Source: an uncultured Bacteroidia bacterium
GTDB lineage: Bacteria > Bacteroidota > Bacteroidia > Bacteroidales > F082
Assembly: GCA_902785755.1 (NCBI GenBank)
Contig: CACZZO010000007.1
Location: 1 to 64,000, forward strand
DNA: 64,000 nucleotides
Direction of reading: 5' to 3'
Made by a program: the position numbers and the translations under genes. How positions within the stretch are numbered: the first letter of the stretch is position 1; each line of letters opens with the position of its first letter. Under the pieces are notes generated by a model. That model was not told where the DNA came from and searched no databases. It was given only the letters and a program-made list of their open reading frames with translations. This document shows, piece after piece, positions 1 through 7,331 of the stretch.

Positions 1-55
1 CTATGCAGCAATAAACAAACAAAAGAAACAACAAAAGTAAAAAGGAGAACATAAA

Positions 56-1660
56 ATGAAGAAAATCAGCATGATTCTGATGGCTTTTGCATTGGCCATG
101 ATGATGTCGCAATGCAAGAAAAACGAAGGGCAAACGACCTCCAACGACGAGGTTGTGACCATCACCCTTGACGTAAAACAAAACAACGGCTCGAAAGTGG
201 TGGTGAATCCCAATACGGGCACGGTCGACTTTGAAACTGGCGACAAGATTTATGTGGGCAGTGGCGGCAAATATGTCGGATTCCTGACTCACAACGGCAC
301 CAACTTCAGCGGCAATATCACCAACCCGACGGAAAACCAACCTTTACAATTCTATTTCCTCGGCAATGTTATCCCGCAAGAAACCCTTTCCGCTGGTACA
401 ACGGAGGAATGTTCGGTCATCATCAGCGACCAAACGGAGCATCTGCCCGTGATTTCGTGTGCAGCCTCCATTGAGAACTATGTTTCGGGCGTAACAGCCT
501 ATTCCGCCCATCTGTTGAACAAATGCGCTTTGGTGAAGTTCAACGTGACCACGGCTTCTGAGGCGGCCACTTGTATCATCGGAATGAAGAACAAAGTGAC
601 CGTGGATTTTTCGGGAAACACTTTGACACATAGCCAAGAAGGGAACGGCATTATCACCTTGCCCGCAGGCAGCGGCGAGAAATGGGCCATCCTTTTGCCG
701 CAAGAAGCGGTTGAGACAGGCGAAGACGGTACTGCCTATTCTGAAGATGGTGCATATACGGGTACTCGCGGCGCAGTGCCTGCCATTACCGAGAACGGCT
801 ACCAAACCGCTGGAATTGAGGTGAATGTCACGACTGAGGTTAATCCGAGCGTAGTTCCTGTTGGTGCCGTCAATGGGAAGTTTACCATCAATGCTGGTGG
901 TGACCAAGTATACTTCTCGCAAGGCAACCTTCAATACCAAGCCAGCACTAACACTTGGCGCTTTGCAACCAACCAGTATGACTACATTGGCGATGCCAAC
1001 AGCAACATCTCTTCATCTTACAACGGCTGGATAGACCTTTTCGGTTGGGGAACAAGCGGATTCAATCATGGTGCAATTTGCTATCAACCCTGGAGTACAA
1101 GTCAAACAAATTCTGATTATTATGCGTATGGTACCAGCTGGTATAACAATTTATACGATCAAACTGGTATGGCTGATTGGGGCTATAATTCAATAAGCAA
1201 TGGTGGTAATACAATCAATACATGGAGAACACTAAAATCATCTGAATGGTTATATATCCTAGATACACGTAATACTAATTCGGGCATCAGATTTGCGATG
1301 GCCCAAGTAGATGGGATGAACGGGCTGCTTCTTTTACCTGATAATTGGAATTCAAGTATATATAGTATAAGTAATGCAAATGTAGCTGCGAGTTTTACAA
1401 GTAATATTATTACCGCCTCTCAGTGGATAGTTATTCAAAATGCAGGCGCTGTCTTTTTACCAATGGCTGGTTCTCGTAATAATGTTTCATCATCAGGTTT
1501 TAATCATTATGCCACATATTGGTCTTCATCAGTATTGATGCATAACGCTGGTCATAGTTCAAATGCAGCGGGTATTTACATACAGAATCAATTAATTCAA
1601 AGGGATACATATGGTCGTCGATATGGAAGTTCAGTTCGATTAGTACAAAATTGTAATTAA
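56..1660 (+). CDS. Surface lipoprotein with C-terminal Fib_succ_major/FISUMP-like domain
   Basis: The N-terminus is a lipoprotein signal with a lipobox ending at Cys20 (MMSQC), so the protein is probably lipid-anchored in the envelope. Residues of about 30-270 form a beta-rich region that resembles fimbrillin-like adhesin domains. From about residue 275 to the end, the aromatic and Gly-rich blocks (YFSQGNLQY, GWIDLFGWGTSG, YWSSS, GSSVRLV) match the Fib_succ_major/FISUMP type of surface domain. Start ATG 56 follows AAGGAG at 42-47. The first ~1000 bases are G+C-rich, while the rest is clearly A+T-richer like the two genes downstream. No T9SS C-terminal sorting domain is visible. The ligand is unknown. 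Confidence 0.8.
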   Translation: MKKISMILMAFALAMMMSQCKKNEGQTTSNDEVVTITLDVKQNNGSKVVVNPNTGTVDFETGDKIYVGSGGKYVGFLTHNGTNFSGNITNPTENQPLQFYFLGNVIPQETLSAGTTEECSVIISDQTEHLPVISCAASIENYVSGVTAYSAHLLNKCALVKFNVTTASEAATCIIGMKNKVTVDFSGNTLTHSQEGNGIITLPAGSGEKWAILLPQEAVETGEDGTAYSEDGAYTGTRGAVPAITENGYQTAGIEVNVTTEVNPSVVPVGAVNGKFTINAGGDQVYFSQGNLQYQASTNTWRFATNQYDYIGDANSNISSSYNGWIDLFGWGTSGFNHGAICYQPWSTSQTNSDYYAYGTSWYNNLYDQTGMADWGYNSISNGGNTINTWRTLKSSEWLYILDTRNTNSGIRFAMAQVDGMNGLLLLPDNWNSSIYSISNANVAASFTSNIITASQWIVIQNAGAVFLPMAGSRNNVSSSGFNHYATYWSSSVLMHNAGHSSNAAGIYIQNQLIQRDTYGRRYGSSVRLVQNCN

Positions 1661-1671
1661 TAAAAATGTAA

Positions 1672-2520
1672 GTGGATATGGAAGAACTAGGAGATAATAT
1701 GAACTTGTTTGATGAAGAAATTGACATGGAAGGTCTGTTTGATAATCCAGATTCTAAGGCTATGGGAGACATGAGGTGTGTTGACTTTGGCCAGAATGGT
1801 AATCCAATTACATTACCCAACCCCCCAATTCCATTTGAGGAATTGCATTGTGCGGAGTATGACAAGTATTTGGTGCCAATTTTCATTGATAAGTATGATA
1901 AAATGAGTTTCAATGGTAACGGGGTTATTGTTGATAACTATTTGATTACTGCTGCACATGTTGCAATTTGTAATAAATGTAAAAGGAATAATTCGAAATT
2001 GTATTATCTATATGAAGGAGAATACAAGGAGATTAATAACAAGATGGTGATTCATAATGGTAGAGGAGCAAAAGGAAAAGTAAAAGCTGACAGAGGAGGA
2101 ATCCATGATGATTTGATTATTTACAATATACAAGAATCATTTGATTCTTTTTTGTTGAGTTCAGAACCCATTGAGGAAGGGGCTGAATTGGCAATGTTTT
2201 CGTTTAGAAAGATATGGGAAGATGAAGGCGTAATTAAGCGTGAGGAACGTGTCTGTTATGTTACTAAGAAAAATACGGAAAGTAATGGTATAAAATTGAA
2301 AAACTGTTTTGAAGCCCTTGCCATACAATCTTCATTTTTCCCAGGAAATAGCGGTAGTATTTTGTTTAAGGGTGGTATCATTTATGGTATGTTGATTATT
2401 GTGAATCAAAAAGGATATGGATCGTTAGGAAAGTTTTTGTCTGCAGATTACATTAAAGAAATGATTGATAAGCATAAGGAGAGTCAACTGAAAGAAAATG
2501 CTAAGGAAGGGACGGATTAA
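1672..2520 (+). CDS. Trypsin-like serine protease, cytoplasmic, possible defence effector
   Basis: This is a chymotrypsin/trypsin-fold protease with the full catalytic triad in order: His96 in TAAHV, Asp146 or Asp147 in HDDLIIY, and Ser227 in GNSGS. There is no signal peptide, so it probably acts in the cytoplasm, unlike secreted housekeeping proteases. The acidic N-terminal 60 residues match nothing I recognise. The start may be GTG 1672 or ATG 1678, and neither has a clear ribosome binding site. It lies 11 bp after the lipoprotein gene and 37 bp before a HEPN-like gene in the same orientation, and all of this stretch is A+T-rich. Trypsin-like proteases occur in several bacterial conflict systems. 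A defence role here is inference. Confidence 0.75.
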   Translation: MDMEELGDNMNLFDEEIDMEGLFDNPDSKAMGDMRCVDFGQNGNPITLPNPPIPFEELHCAEYDKYLVPIFIDKYDKMSFNGNGVIVDNYLITAAHVAICNKCKRNNSKLYYLYEGEYKEINNKMVIHNGRGAKGKVKADRGGIHDDLIIYNIQESFDSFLLSSEPIEEGAELAMFSFRKIWEDEGVIKREERVCYVTKKNTESNGIKLKNCFEALAIQSSFFPGNSGSILFKGGIIYGMLIIVNQKGYGSLGKFLSADYIKEMIDKHKESQLKENAKEGTD

Positions 2521-2557
2521 TGTAAGTGATTTATAATTAACATAAAATCAAATTGTT

Positions 2558-3169
2558 ATGATTGGTAAAGGTAGAAATATGTTTCAGGCGAATACCATGC
2601 AAGAGGCAGAATCCATTAATAACTTGCTAGATTTCGTTCCCGAGAAATTGGAAAAAATGAGAGAGGAAATAATTGCTTCGATTCAAGCTGAATCACAAGA
2701 GGTAGAAGAATGGAACGAAGAAAGTCAGAGATATGAAAAGTCTGTATGGTTTCCATCTTATGATTTTGGTTTTGTTGACTATATGCTTGATGCGTTTTTC
2801 TCATCAATGGTCTTGCGGATTTATTCATTTGCTGAAAATGGGTTAAAGGTGTTGTCTGAAATAAGTAAGAAGCCAAAACAAACCAAAGGTCAAAGCGGCC
2901 AGAAACAACCGAGCGATATCGATTTATACTATCAGGGAATTGAAAAGAAGCAAGGAATAACACTGCCGCCGATTGAAACACTTTGGCCTGATAAAGCTAG
3001 TTTTCATGCTCTTAGGAAAAGAATAACCCATCACGGGCAAAACCAAATGACTAAGCAAGAATCAGATAGTTTGTCCACGGAGTTGGAGACCATTATGAAG
3101 ATGTTGCTGTTTGTTGAGGAACAGATAAGAGTGAAGAATCCTGGGTTTAATCCGAAGTTAAATACATAA
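2558..3169 (+). CDS. HEPN-like protein of unknown function, partner of the protease
   Basis: No family is recognised with certainty. The 203-residue protein is mostly helical. Residues 152-160 read LRKRITHHG, which fits the R-x4-H signature of HEPN ribonucleases (R153, H158), with Lys in place of the usual Asn after Arg. The middle (about 105-125) is a Lys/Gln/Gly-rich linker. It has no signal peptide or membrane segment. It follows the trypsin-like protease by 37 bp and shares its A+T-rich composition, so the two are probably cotranscribed. A second start at ATG 2579 is possible. It may be an RNase effector or a four-helix sensor activated by the protease. This is unproven. Confidence 0.6.
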   Translation: MIGKGRNMFQANTMQEAESINNLLDFVPEKLEKMREEIIASIQAESQEVEEWNEESQRYEKSVWFPSYDFGFVDYMLDAFFSSMVLRIYSFAENGLKVLSEISKKPKQTKGQSGQKQPSDIDLYYQGIEKKQGITLPPIETLWPDKASFHALRKRITHHGQNQMTKQESDSLSTELETIMKMLLFVEEQIRVKNPGFNPKLNT

Positions 3170-3276
3170 ATGATTTTGGCCATTACTGATATGTCAACTT
3201 CATAATTCCAAATTACGAGATACGACGAAATTGCTTAAATTGCAGATACTGTTGGTATTAAATTTTTATTAATAGG

Positions 3277-3308
3277 CTCGTATCATACGAGAATCGGTTG
3301 TATTTTTG
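3277..3308 (+). promoter_or_regulatory. Palindrome plus Bacteroidota -7 box
   Basis: CTCGTAT (3277-3283) and ATACGAG (3285-3291) form a perfect palindrome just upstream of TATTTTTG (3301-3308), which matches TAnnTTTG. It probably drives and controls the small ORF at 3328. Confidence 0.55.
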
Positions 3309-3327
3309 CGGGACAAAATCATTCAAA

Positions 3328-3495
3328 ATGAAAATACATCAAAAATTACCTACCAAGTAGGCCGCCAAATTGAAAGGTGTTTGGCGCTCGTTTAAAGAAA
3401 AACTCACCGACAAACTAATGGAAAAAGTGGCTGAGAAAACCGTTGATATTCTTTTCGATTTGCTATTGTATGTGATTTGGCGGCTGTTTTTCTGA
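3328..3495 (+). pseudogene. Small amphipathic/hydrophobic peptide ORF interrupted by TAG at codon 11
   Basis: Reading from ATG 3328, ten codons (MKIHQKLPTK) are followed by an in-frame TAG (3358-3360). The same frame then continues for 44 sense codons to TGA 3493-3495. The continuation is coding-like: a basic/acidic amphipathic stretch (KEKLTDKLMEKVAEKT) and then a hydrophobic tail (VDILFDLLLYVIWRLFF). An internal ATG at 3418 could give a 25-residue peptide. A promoter, operator-like palindrome and terminator surround it closely, so it is a self-contained unit. A Trp codon (TGG) mutated to TAG would explain the stop. Shape and tail recall small membrane-acting toxins, but no family is recognised. 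Confidence 0.5.
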
Positions 3496-3506
3496 CGTTT
3501 AAAGTT

Positions 3507-3541
3507 GGGGCGGTTGGAATTCATCCAACCACCCCGTTTTT
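3507..3541 (+). terminator. Rho-independent terminator
   Basis: GGTTGGA (3512-3518) pairs with TCCAACC (3524-3530) and is extended by GGGG/CCCC across one mismatch. Five T residues follow (3537-3541). It closes the small unit starting at 3301. Confidence 0.8.
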
Positions 3542-3970
3542 GTTCATTCGCGATTGGAAATTAAAATCCATACCAGCGAAAGAATCAACCCGACCTACGG
3601 GCTACAGACCATGGCCAAAATGATGGTGACGATGATGTCAGCACACACTTTTGCCGCTTTCGAATATTGCTATGTCATAAAATGTGATATTTAGTGAAAC
3701 AATCCTGCCACACTGTTCGGCTGGCAGACTTACCGTGCATCAACGCTTTGTCAATCCTTATGCCAAAAGTTGCTTGACTTGCCATTGAGGTTATTTGGTT
3801 TATCATTTAGATTATAGGGGAGTTATCTGTCATTTTGGCATTTATGATGGTCGAGTTTGTCATGTCTTGCTATCTGACAGCAACGAACATGGGATTTGTA
3901 ATACACCCGTTCTCCTGAATTTGATTCGGAAAGCCTGAATATCAGCATTTGCAACACGCGGATGAATAAT
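3542..3970. other. Intergenic, no gene recognised
   Basis: No reading frame of credible length or composition is seen on either strand. The stretch looks like decayed sequence between the terminator at 3507 and the large palindrome at 3971. Confidence 0.5.
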
Positions 3971-4064
3971 GCGGCTGCCGTGGTACGACAGCCCTACAGC
4001 CCATGCGGGGTGGTGTAGGGCTGTCACAAGGTTGCTGAGACTGTCGAAGTACCGTGGCAGCCGC
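3971..4064. repeat. Nested inverted repeat (cruciform-capable)
   Basis: The outer arms 3971-3986 and 4049-4064 both carry GCGGCTGCC/GGCAGCCGC and GTAC ends, with two mismatches in 16. The inner arms, GACAGCCCTACA (3987-3998) and TGTAGGGCTGTC (4014-4025), pair perfectly over 12 bp. The inner hairpin has a 15-nt loop, and 23 unpaired bases separate it from the outer right arm. It may be a REP-like element or a structured RNA. Confidence 0.7.
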
Positions 4065-4074
4065 TTTATTTATG

Positions 4075-4104
4075 GTTGTCACGGCCATTTTATTCCGACA
4101 ATAA
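4075..4104 (+). pseudogene. Relic of the 3' end of an ATPase-nuclease paralogue
   Basis: Read in frame, these bases give VVTAILFRQ and a stop. The intact gene at 4220 ends VVMDDLFRQ and a stop. The relic runs into the 57-bp repeat at 4093, which also covers the last codons and 3' hairpin of the intact gene. A lost tandem copy of the ATPase is the simplest reading. Confidence 0.65.
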
Positions 4105-4149
4105 CACTCAAAAGTGTCCATATCTCAACAAAATTTCGAGTTATGGACA
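4093..4149. repeat. 57-bp perfect direct repeat, copy 1
   Basis: Identical to 5636-5692. The two copies bracket the ATPase gene at 4220-5647. Copy 1 also supplies two of the palindrome half-sites upstream of that gene. Confidence 0.9.
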
Positions 4150-4178
4150 TTTTTTGTGATTTATAAGTGTCCATATCT
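4110..4178. promoter_or_regulatory. Private palindrome array of ATPase gene 1
   Basis: The core TGTCCATA occurs forward (4115-4122), inverted as TATGGACA (4142-4149), and forward again (4168-4175), with centres 27 and 26 nt apart. The forward copies continue to ATCT. The array ends 12 bp before the -7 box at 4190, where a regulator or the gene's own product could bind. The same core pair recurs at the gene's 3' end. Confidence 0.7.
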
Positions 4179-4189
4179 GTGTTTTTTTG

Positions 4190-4197
4190 TATTTTTG
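4190..4197 (+). promoter_or_regulatory. -7 box of ATPase gene 1
   Basis: TATTTTTG fits TAnnTTTG exactly. It lies 22 bp before ATG 4220, the same layout as for the other two paralogues. Confidence 0.65.
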
Positions 4198-4219
4198 TCG
4201 GCATAATTAATCGGACAAT

Positions 4220-5647
4220 ATGAATAGGATTATTGCAAGAACAAGCGAAATTGACACGCTGGAACGAAAGTTCAACTCTGGGAAGTCGGAGTTTGTCATT
4301 GTCTATGGCCGTCGCCGTATAGGGAAGACTTTTTTGGTGAACAATGTCTTCGCCGACAGACTCACCTTTGCTTACGTCGGGGCGAGAAAACAGAAACCGA
4401 AAAAACAACTTCAACGGTTTGCCGAACAACTGAAAGCCTATAGTGGCTCTCCATTTGCTCCGGTTTTGGCCAATTGGGATGAGGCTTTCCAAGCCCTTCG
4501 GACGTTGATAGAAAGCAAGCCGAAAGGAACCAGAAAGGTTGTCTTCTTCGATGAGATGCCTTGGATTGATACCCCACGGAGTTCTTTCGTGGAAGCACTT
4601 GAATATTTTTGGAATGCTTGGGCGGCGCAACGCAACGACATCCTTTTCATTGCTTGTGGGTCGGCCACCTCGTGGATGGTGAATAAATTGGTCAAAAACA
4701 AGGGCGGGCTGCACAACCGCATTACGGAACAAATCTATCTGCGGCCTTTCCGATTGGGTGAATGTGAGGAATACCTGCACGCAAACGGATGTGTATGGGA
4801 CAGATACACCATCCTTCAGTGCTATATGGCCTTGGGCGGCGTTCCTTATTATATGAGTTTGTTAAACCCAGAACAAAGCCTCGCACAGAATATAGACCGT
4901 TTGTTTTTCGTCAAAAATGCCCCGATGCGCGAAGAGTTCGATGAGCTTTTCAACGCTTTGTATAGCCATGCCGACAAATACATCGCGGTAATGAACGCTT
5001 TGTCGGAAAGCAAGAAGGGGTTGCTTAGGGCGGAGATTATCGAAAAGACGGGACAGTCGGGAGGCAGGCTCACCAAAGTGCTTGAGAATCTGGAACGCTG
5101 CGATTTCATTGAAACTTACTCGCAATACAAGTCATCTGTGCGCAATTCGGTTTATCGCATTTGCGACCCATACACATTGTTTTATTTCAAGTTCTTGGAT
5201 GGGAAGAATACCAAAGATGAACACTGGTGGACAAACAACATGCATTCCCACTCGGTGGAGTCGTGGCAGGGATTCAGTTTTGAGACCATCTGCATGACAC
5301 ATCTTGAACAGATTAAGCAAAGATTGGGCATCAGTGGAATATCAACCACAACAGGCACGTGGAGGATGCTGGGTGATGAAACTGAAAAGGGAACACAAAT
5401 CGATTTGGTGATTGACCGTTCAGATAGGGTTATTAATCTATGTGAAATGAAATTCTCGGAGGCACCATATACCATCACCAAGGATTATGAGGAAAAGTTG
5501 CGCAATCGTTTGGCCATCTTCAAGGCGAAGACCAAGACCCGAAAAAGCCTTGCTACAACTATGGTGACTACCTACGGCGTTTTGCGCGGCATTCATTCCG
5601 GCATTGTGCAAAACGAGGTTGTTATGGACGATTTGTTCCGACAATAA
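4220..5647 (+). CDS. AAA+ ATPase with PD-(D/E)XK nuclease-like C-terminus (ATPase_2/DUF234 type), paralogue 1
   Basis: The 475-residue protein starts with an archaeal-type AAA+ ATPase domain: Walker A GRRRIGKT (30-37), Walker B VVFFDE (107-112). A winged-helix-like middle follows (about 255-310). The C-terminal domain carries the restriction-endonuclease-like pattern IDLVI...CEMKF with Asp395, Glu409 and Lys411, as in DUF234. No signal or membrane segment is present. It is single-gene, with its own promoter, upstream palindrome array and 3' hairpin, and it is bracketed by 57-bp direct repeats. Two paralogues lie at 5895 and 25559. The family's biochemical role is not established. ATP-driven DNA binding and cleavage is inference. 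Confidence 0.85.
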   Translation: MNRIIARTSEIDTLERKFNSGKSEFVIVYGRRRIGKTFLVNNVFADRLTFAYVGARKQKPKKQLQRFAEQLKAYSGSPFAPVLANWDEAFQALRTLIESKPKGTRKVVFFDEMPWIDTPRSSFVEALEYFWNAWAAQRNDILFIACGSATSWMVNKLVKNKGGLHNRITEQIYLRPFRLGECEEYLHANGCVWDRYTILQCYMALGGVPYYMSLLNPEQSLAQNIDRLFFVKNAPMREEFDELFNALYSHADKYIAVMNALSESKKGLLRAEIIEKTGQSGGRLTKVLENLERCDFIETYSQYKSSVRNSVYRICDPYTLFYFKFLDGKNTKDEHWWTNNMHSHSVESWQGFSFETICMTHLEQIKQRLGISGISTTTGTWRMLGDETEKGTQIDLVIDRSDRVINLCEMKFSEAPYTITKDYEEKLRNRLAIFKAKTKTRKSLATTMVTTYGVLRGIHSGIVQNEVVMDDLFRQ

Positions 5648-5692
5648 CACTCAAAAGTGTCCATATCTCAACAAAATTTCGAGTTATGGACA
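5636..5692. repeat. 57-bp perfect direct repeat, copy 2
   Basis: Identical to 4093-4149. It overlaps the last four codons of the ATPase gene (ending F-R-Q-stop), so the repeat unit derives from a gene 3' end plus its 3' hairpin. Confidence 0.9.
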
Positions 5693-5697
5693 CTTTT
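5653..5697 (+). terminator. Terminator-like hairpin made from the gene's own palindrome
   Basis: AAAAGTGTCCATA (5653-5665) and TATGGACACTTTT (5685-5697) pair over 13 bp, with CTC/GAG inside the loop. It carries the same TGTCCATA core as the upstream array, so it may double as terminator and binding site. Confidence 0.65.
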
Positions 5698-5705
5698 GCG
5701 ACTTT

Positions 5706-5735
5706 CCCCGGTTCCCGAATAATCCCAATATTAAA
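5706..5735 (-). pseudogene. Possible relic of a MATE-exporter 3' end
   Basis: On the minus strand this reads FNIGIIREPG. The intact MATE gene downstream of paralogue 2 ends in FAVGIIRELG and four more residues. The relic sits on the other side of paralogue 2, as if that gene had been placed into a duplicated MATE end. The match is short, so chance is possible. Confidence 0.4.
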
Positions 5736-5784
5736 CCCGTTCTTCTGATCAATCACCTATTAAAAGAAAAAGTTATGAGGTAAA

Positions 5785-5821
5785 TGTACTTTATCTGAAA
5801 AAATGTTTGAGATAAAGTACA
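5785..5821. promoter_or_regulatory. Private palindrome of ATPase gene 2
   Basis: TGTACTTTATCT (5785-5796) and AGATAAAGTACA (5810-5821) are a perfect 12-bp inverted repeat with centres 25 nt apart. Its core is unrelated to that of gene 1, but it shares the ATCT end and the position upstream of the promoter. Confidence 0.7.
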
Positions 5822-5863
5822 AAAAGTTCGCACTTTTTTTTGTTTTTGGTATGGATTTTTCAA

Positions 5864-5871
5864 TACCTTTG
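5864..5871 (+). promoter_or_regulatory. -7 box of ATPase gene 2
   Basis: TACCTTTG fits TAnnTTTG and lies 23 bp before ATG 5895. Confidence 0.65.
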
Positions 5872-5894
5872 CATCGTGATAAAAAGCATTTGGC

Positions 5895-7331
5895 ATGAAA
5901 ACTTCCAAGATAATAGCCCGTGAGGCGGAAATGGCGGAATTGAAACGGTGTTACGAAAGTAACCGCTCGGAGTTCGTGATTGTGTATGGCCGAAGACGTG
6001 TGGGCAAGACTTTTCTTGTGGATACGTTTTTTGACAAGAAGTATGATTTTACATACGTTGGTGGACACAAGTTGTCGAAGGTCAAGCAACTTCGTGGATT
6101 TGCGAAGGCTTTGAAAAAAGCGGCGGGACTCAAACTCCAGCCCAAATTCTCTTCTTGGGAAGACGCCTTCGATGCGTTGGAGGAATATATTGAATCCCTC
6201 CCCGATGAGAAACGAAAAGTGATCTTTATAGATGAGATGCCGTGGATTGACACGCCACAGTCGGAGTTTGTGGAAGCATTGGAGTCGTTTTGGAATGGCT
6301 GGGGCGCACGCAGAAAGGATATTATGTTTGTTGCCAGTGGCTCTGCTTCTTCCTGGATGATGGATAAATTGGTGGATAATCCGGGTGGTCTTCATGCGAG
6401 AATCACCAACAACATCTATATTCGTCCTTTTACGTTGAAGGAAACAGAGGAATATCTGTTCAGTCGAGGCATCAGGTGGAGTAGGTATCAGATTCTTCAG
6501 TTGTATATGGTAATGGGCGGTATTCCTTTCTATTTGAGTCTGTTAGATTCAGGGCAAACGCTCATTGGAAATATCGACCGCCTGTTTTTCCGTAAGAATT
6601 CGGAACTTCGAACCGAGTTTGATGAACTGTATAACGCCGTTTTCAATAAAGCCGACAAATACCTTGAGATAGTGTCTCTTTTGAACGGAAACCACGATGG
6701 AATGACCTATACAGAACTTCAGGAATCCAGTTCGCTTGAAGGTGACCGATTGACTATCGTGTTAAGAAATTTGGAGCGTTGCGATTTTATCGTTTCGTAT
6801 CAGCAGTACGGTAACAAGTTGAGGGGGACGCTTTATAGGCTGGTGGATTTTTATACCCTTTTCTACTACAAATTCATTGATGCTTTGGATAGCAAAGATG
6901 AGCAATGGTGGACACATAATTACAATTCCCATTCCGTGGAGTCATGGCAAGGATATGCTTTTGAATTGGTCTGCCTTACACACTTGCCGCAAATCAGGAA
7001 AAGCCTTGGGATTTCCGGTATCTCCACATCGGCTTCTTCGTGGCGTTATACTCCGCCCAAGAACGAGAAAGGAAAAAGGGCACAGATAGACCTTGTCATC
7101 GAAAGAGGCGACCGAACCATCAACCTTTGCGAAATGAAGTTTTGCGTAGGCTCTTATACTATCAAGAAAAACTATGCAACAGAGATTCGTAGCAGAATGC
7201 AACTATTCAAGGACAAAGAAAAGACGGCTTATGCGTTGAATTGCACTTTCGTCACCACTTTCGGTGTCGCAGAAGGCGTTAACAAAGATATAGTGGACTC
7301 AGAGGTGACTGCGGAGGATTTGTTCAGTTGA
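5895..7331 (+). CDS. AAA+ ATPase with PD-(D/E)XK nuclease-like C-terminus (ATPase_2/DUF234 type), paralogue 2
   Basis: The 478 residues are collinear with paralogue 1 throughout: Walker A GRRRVGKT (32-39), Walker B VIFIDEMPW, the shared block QWWTHNYNSHSVESWQG, and the nuclease-like triad Asp399, Glu413, Lys415 in CEMKF. The two genes are in tandem, 247 bp apart, but differ clearly in sequence, so the duplication is old or they arrived separately. Its 3' end overlaps the convergent MATE gene by 8 bp. The gene has its own promoter and palindrome with a different core. Function is unknown, as for paralogue 1. Confidence 0.85.
   Translation: MKTSKIIAREAEMAELKRCYESNRSEFVIVYGRRRVGKTFLVDTFFDKKYDFTYVGGHKLSKVKQLRGFAKALKKAAGLKLQPKFSSWEDAFDALEEYIESLPDEKRKVIFIDEMPWIDTPQSEFVEALESFWNGWGARRKDIMFVASGSASSWMMDKLVDNPGGLHARITNNIYIRPFTLKETEEYLFSRGIRWSRYQILQLYMVMGGIPFYLSLLDSGQTLIGNIDRLFFRKNSELRTEFDELYNAVFNKADKYLEIVSLLNGNHDGMTYTELQESSSLEGDRLTIVLRNLERCDFIVSYQQYGNKLRGTLYRLVDFYTLFYYKFIDALDSKDEQWWTHNYNSHSVESWQGYAFELVCLTHLPQIRKSLGISGISTSASSWRYTPPKNEKGKRAQIDLVIERGDRTINLCEMKFCVGSYTIKKNYATEIRSRMQLFKDKEKTAYALNCTFVTTFGVAEGVNKDIVDSEVTAEDLFS

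Noticed and set aside
56..1660. Diversity-generating retroelement target at the end of the FISUMP-like gene
   Set aside because: This fold is used by such elements, but I see no reverse transcriptase and no adenine-substituted near-copy of the 3' end in the following sequence. Sequence left of the window could change this.
3339..3524. 61-codon minus-strand frame over the small amber-interrupted gene
   Set aside because: Its composition is poor in coding signal, and the promoter, terminator and coding-like peptide all point to the plus strand.
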